NCBI RefSeq assembly: GCF_002207865.1
Contig: NZ_BDQM01000002.1
Span: 62,001 to 126,000 of the forward strand
Direction: 5' to 3'
DNA: 64,000 nt
From: Colwellia marinimaniae
GTDB taxonomy: Bacteria; Pseudomonadota; Gammaproteobacteria; Enterobacterales; Alteromonadaceae
Both the position numbers and the translations under genes were made by a program. Of this stretch, positions 61,182 through 64,000 are shown piece by piece. Every line of letters begins with the position of its first letter. Position 1 is the first letter of the stretch. The notes beneath the pieces were generated by a model. The model did no database searches and was not told where the DNA came from. It saw nothing but the letters and a program-made list of their open reading frames with translations.

Positions 61182-61551
61182 CTTATAAAATCCCTTTAGT
61201 TAAAGACGTGGATATTGAATTAAGGCCTGATTAAAAATTATAGCGTCACATTGAAATTTTTCCACCGCATCAGTAATAATACCAATTTCACTAAATTATT
61301 ACCCACTTGTACCGGTTAAAATATCCCAGACCAGCTTGTTCTCAATCGCAAGAACCAGCGATTACTTAATCAAGCGCCTGTGCTGAATTTTCACCTAAGC
61401 ACAACAAGATCACACACTTAATGAAACTAGCATAAGTTCTTATATCCCCTAATAGCGACTACAAAGACTAGTAAAGCGAACTTTACTTATCGGGTTTGAT
61501 CCCTACAATAAAGTCAAATAAACTTTACATTAAATCAAAGAGAGTTTACTT
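61182..61551. other. Intergenic region with hairpins before the membrane/XRE pair
   Basis: 370 bp with no gene. GTAATAAT (61273-61280) pairs with ATTATTAC (61295-61302), and TGTGCT with AGCACA at about 61379-61404. The right part holds the palindrome described at 61470-61487 and repeats of its CTTTAC half-site, probably promoter/operator sequence of the downstream pair. The left part resembles dispersed structured intergenic repeats. Confidence 0.45.
61470..61487. promoter_or_regulatory. Palindromic operator candidate
   Basis: AGTAAAG-CGAA-CTTTACT is a perfect 18-bp palindrome, 65-82 bp before the membrane-protein start. Another CTTTAC half-site lies at 61523-61528. The adjacent XRE-type regulator may bind it and control its own operon; this is inference. 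Confidence 0.5.
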
Positions 61552-61974
61552 ATGACTAAGAAAAATGCTACACCAAATAGTTACTAACTAAAAAATAATG
61601 CCAATAACGTCACATTAAGAAATTGGACGGGCTGCTGGGTTATTACCATGGCTATAGCCTCTTTCGCTCCAAAATTTATTTGGGAATTCAACACAGTGTT
61701 AACCATTATCGCCGTGCTAATTAACCTAGCGGTTGGTTTGCGTATGTTAATAGCTAATAGAACTTATTTGCATGGCCTAGATGAAATGCAACAAAAAATA
61801 CTGTTTGAAGCCATGGCCTTAGCTTTAGGGGTTGGCTTAGTCGTCGGCCTAAGCTATGAATCATTAGAAGATATAAAATTAATCACTTATCAACCTGAAA
61901 TACCTCATGTAATTATCTTAATGGGCATAACTTACCTAATAGCCGTTGTCTCTGGCCATAGGAAATACCAATGA
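61552..61974 (+). pseudogene. Four-helix membrane protein gene with an in-frame stop
   Basis: From an ATG at 61552 (AGAG site upstream) the frame runs 11 codons to a TAA at 61585-61587, then continues open to 61974. The only later ATG is at 61648; it has no ribosome site and cuts into the first membrane helix (about LRNWTGCWVITMAIASFAP). Without the stop the product would be about 140 residues with four helices and the loop LHGLDEMQQKILFEAMALAL. The TAA could be one mutation from CAA (Gln). It overlaps the downstream regulator by ATGA. It may be a recent pseudogene, or the shorter 108-residue form may be made. Confidence 0.65.
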
Positions 61975-62189
61975 AAAATCGCTTAAAGGTGTTACGCGCA
62001 GAGCGTGACTGGACACAAGCTCAACTTGCTAGCGCGTTAGAGGTATCGAGACAAACGATTAATGCTATTGAAAAGGGCAAGTTTTATCCTAGTTTACCCT
62101 TGGCATTTAAAGCGGCTAGGTTGTTTAATTTAGCCATTGAAGATATTTTTCAGGACGAAGTTACAGAAGTTACAATGGTTAAAAGCTAG
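61971..62189 (+). CDS. XRE-family helix-turn-helix regulator
   Basis: A 72-residue protein that is almost all one HTH_3 domain: LRAERDWTQAQLASALEVSR (about residues 5-24) and QTINAIEKGKFYPSLPLAFKAA. Small regulators of this kind usually sit next to a short membrane protein; here the start codon overlaps the stop of that gene (ATGA). It may repress its own operon through the palindrome at 61470. The coding sequence itself is intact. Confidence 0.88.
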   Translation: MKNRLKVLRAERDWTQAQLASALEVSRQTINAIEKGKFYPSLPLAFKAARLFNLAIEDIFQDEVTEVTMVKS

Positions 62190-62277
62190 CTCATATTAAA
62201 AGGTATGTCACGTTAATTTAGCCTCTATACATACTACTTTAACGCGACGCCTTGTTAAATATACCATTGCTGACTGT

Positions 62278-63972
62278 TTAAAAATTGGCAGCGACAGTGA
62301 ATTCCATTAATTCATTTGTTGTTGGGTGTTTCAGTTTTAACATTTCTGCATGTAAATGTAAGCGGTTAGCTGTAGAGCCATATAAATCATCACCAACAAT
62401 GGGCGTATTAAAGCCTAAGTGATGAGCACAGTGCACTCTTAGTTGATGAGTTCGACCCGTTTTAGGATATAGGTGTACTCTAACTAGGGTTTGCTTACCT
62501 TGCTGTTCAAAAGCGACCCTCTGCCATTTTGTTTCCGCGTCTTTACCTGTTTCAAAACAAACCATTTGTCTCGGTCTATCATCGAAGTCACCCGCTAAGG
62601 GTAGACGAATAATGCCCTCTTCATTGTCTAATATCTGTTTAGGGCAACCAGACAACAGAGCAACATACCTTTTTTCCACTGTTCGCTTGATAAACTGCTG
62701 CTGCAAGCTTTTATGTGCTGATTTAGTCAGTGCTATAACCATTAAGCCTGAGGTCGACATATCCAGGCGATGGACAATAAGTGGTCCGGTTGCTTTAGGG
62801 AAAAATAGCTTCATTCGGCTATAAACACAATCAGTTATACTCTTACCTGGCACAGATAAAAGTTCACTGGGTTTATTGATCACCGCCATCTCATTATCTT
62901 GATAGAGTATATCGATGCTTTTTTCTTTTGCTAGGTCTTTCAGCATAGGATTATCATCCATGGGCATACCACTGAGCATGTGAGCCAGAATAGGTTGGCA
63001 TTTACCCATACAGGCGGTATAGAAATTTTTATGTTGTCTGACTGCTGATTTAGGTGATTTACCCCACCAAAACTCTGCCATAGCTAGCGGTTTTAGCCCT
63101 ACTTTAAAGGCGTATTGCAACAGTTTAGGGGCGGCACAATCGCCGGCACCGGCTGGCGGAACACCATATCTATGGTGAAAAGCCGTATCAATAAATAAAT
63201 CAGTTAAGTTTTTCTCTTCTTGCTTAATATTTAAAAAGCGGTATTGCTCAAATAATTTCTGTTGTAACGCCTTTGATAATAATGATCTTCTCTCTTTAAT
63301 CCCCCAAATCACCTCAAGTAAGCTATCTAGAGCATATTGGGCTGTTGTTAGCTTTTCTTGCCAAGAGTATTTCAAATACTTTAATGCATTTTTATCAGCA
63401 ACACTTTCTTTTGCTAGTTGCTTTTTTAACTGGGTAAATTCATCATCTGAGAGCGAGGCCATAGCTAGGGTACGTTGTGCTTTTCTTGCTTGTCTTTGAG
63501 TCGAATTTTCACTTTGTAATTGGCTAATATCATTATTAGCTAAAGAGGATAATTTGGCTAGCGCCTGCTTTTTCACCGCAATTTCAGGGTTGTCTTCTAA
63601 CAAGCTAAGCTGTGCGTTAAGGTCATTAATCAACTTTTGCTCTTTTTTAAAGAATTCGGCCTTGGTTGAATCATCGACCGGCGGCACAAAGTGACTAAGA
63701 TCATTATTATCCGCCAACTGTCCTGAAAATCCAGACAGATAGCCTAGCTCCCCTTGAGCATTTACCACTAAAAGAACGCCAAACATTTTGCCACTTTGGC
63801 TAAAGTTATGCTGTAATGACTGTTTCTGCTCTAGGCTAACTTGCAGTTCTTGTGCCGCTAATAAACACAAAGGGTGTGGCTGATAATAAAAGGGGAAAGT
63901 AAAACGTTCAGGTAAACTATAACAATCAATAGAGGACTTAAAACGAGTAAAACAAGGATCATTCATTTGCAT
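62278..63972 (-). CDS. RluA-family pseudouridine synthase, long form
   Basis: An RNA uridine isomerase with the catalytic Asp in IVHRLDMSTSGLMV (Asp near residue 402); RTHQLRVHCAHHLGF and GDDLYG follow. The C-terminal 230 residues are a normal RluA catalytic domain; the first 330 are an extension with a charged coiled-coil part (about 100-245) and a stretch (about 265-345, HHRYGVPPAGAGDCAAPKLL) conserved in long RluA-type enzymes of marine gammaproteobacteria. The target (rRNA or tRNA) is not readable. 564 residues. Confidence 0.88.
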   Translation of the reverse strand: MQMNDPCFTRFKSSIDCYSLPERFTFPFYYQPHPLCLLAAQELQVSLEQKQSLQHNFSQSGKMFGVLLVVNAQGELGYLSGFSGQLADNNDLSHFVPPVDDSTKAEFFKKEQKLINDLNAQLSLLEDNPEIAVKKQALAKLSSLANNDISQLQSENSTQRQARKAQRTLAMASLSDDEFTQLKKQLAKESVADKNALKYLKYSWQEKLTTAQYALDSLLEVIWGIKERRSLLSKALQQKLFEQYRFLNIKQEEKNLTDLFIDTAFHHRYGVPPAGAGDCAAPKLLQYAFKVGLKPLAMAEFWWGKSPKSAVRQHKNFYTACMGKCQPILAHMLSGMPMDDNPMLKDLAKEKSIDILYQDNEMAVINKPSELLSVPGKSITDCVYSRMKLFFPKATGPLIVHRLDMSTSGLMVIALTKSAHKSLQQQFIKRTVEKRYVALLSGCPKQILDNEEGIIRLPLAGDFDDRPRQMVCFETGKDAETKWQRVAFEQQGKQTLVRVHLYPKTGRTHQLRVHCAHHLGFNTPIVGDDLYGSTANRLHLHAEMLKLKHPTTNELMEFTVAANF

Positions 63973-64000
63973 AGATAACGCTCAAAACCATAACAATAAA

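Noticed and set aside
61552..61587. An 11-codon leader peptide ahead of the membrane gene
   Set aside because: The frame continues open after the stop in the same phase, with a sensible first membrane helix, so interruption of a longer gene is the simpler reading; a leader peptide is not excluded.

Overview
This window reads as chromosomal DNA of a marine, probably cold-adapted gammaproteobacterium of the Alteromonadales, most like Colwellia. The grounds are low G+C, gene content and gene order; this is inference, as no database was searched. I see no prophage, insertion sequence, CRISPR array, rRNA or tRNA gene. Most genes are housekeeping or metabolic.

Region 1 (1-16.5 kb) holds cysB, topA, sohB and yciK in the same relative order and orientation as in Escherichia coli, pulled apart by other genes: a membrane-anchored unknown plus a small RRF-like protein, a ureohydrolase, an Ig-repeat lipoprotein, a dicarboxylate/amino acid symporter and a Pla-1/VolA-type lipase. 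The adenosyltransferase gene btuR, next to yciK in E. coli, sits here in a vitamin B12 operon at 42.5 kb.

Region 2 (16.5-32.9 kb) holds fadD, a hydrolase, an M50-like membrane protein and tsaB, then fkpB-lspA-ileS-ribF-murJ facing rpsT (UUG start). An M49-like lipoprotein peptidase, an acyl-CoA dehydrogenase and a DUF3010 protein follow. Three CAAAC-N4-GTTTG-type palindromes lie upstream of the lipase, fadD and the acyl-CoA dehydrogenase, suggesting shared PsrA-type control of lipid breakdown.

Region 3 (33-38.8 kb) is accessory carbon metabolism: an SDR dehydrogenase, an amidohydrolase-type lactonase, an enolase-superfamily dehydratase and a class II aldolase, with a 350-bp highly structured element between the last two. 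A 57-residue two-helix membrane protein and a ThrE-type exporter follow.

Region 4 (38.9-48.6 kb) covers iron storage and vitamin B12. Bfd and two bacterioferritin subunits lie next to Fur-like boxes; one subunit keeps the ferroxidase ligands and the other keeps the haem-ligand Met52. Then come btuD-btuC-cobO-btuF and two BtuB-like receptors. Cobalamin riboswitches precede btuD and the first btuB. The two receptors share an almost identical signal-peptide coding stretch but diverge afterwards.

Region 5 (48.6-61.2 kb) has a lipoprotein and a full chemotaxis cluster: MCP, CheY, STAS protein, CheA, CheW, MCP, CheR, CheD, CheB, a REC-EAL protein and a convergent single-domain response regulator. 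CheD carries a 66-bp in-frame tandem duplication at its N terminus. Region 6 (61.2-64 kb) has a small membrane-protein gene with an in-frame stop overlapping an XRE regulator, then a long RluA-family pseudouridine synthase. I found no clear new multi-gene system; the best leads are the shared palindromes, the paired ferritin subunits, the structured element, the CheD duplication and the interrupted membrane gene.
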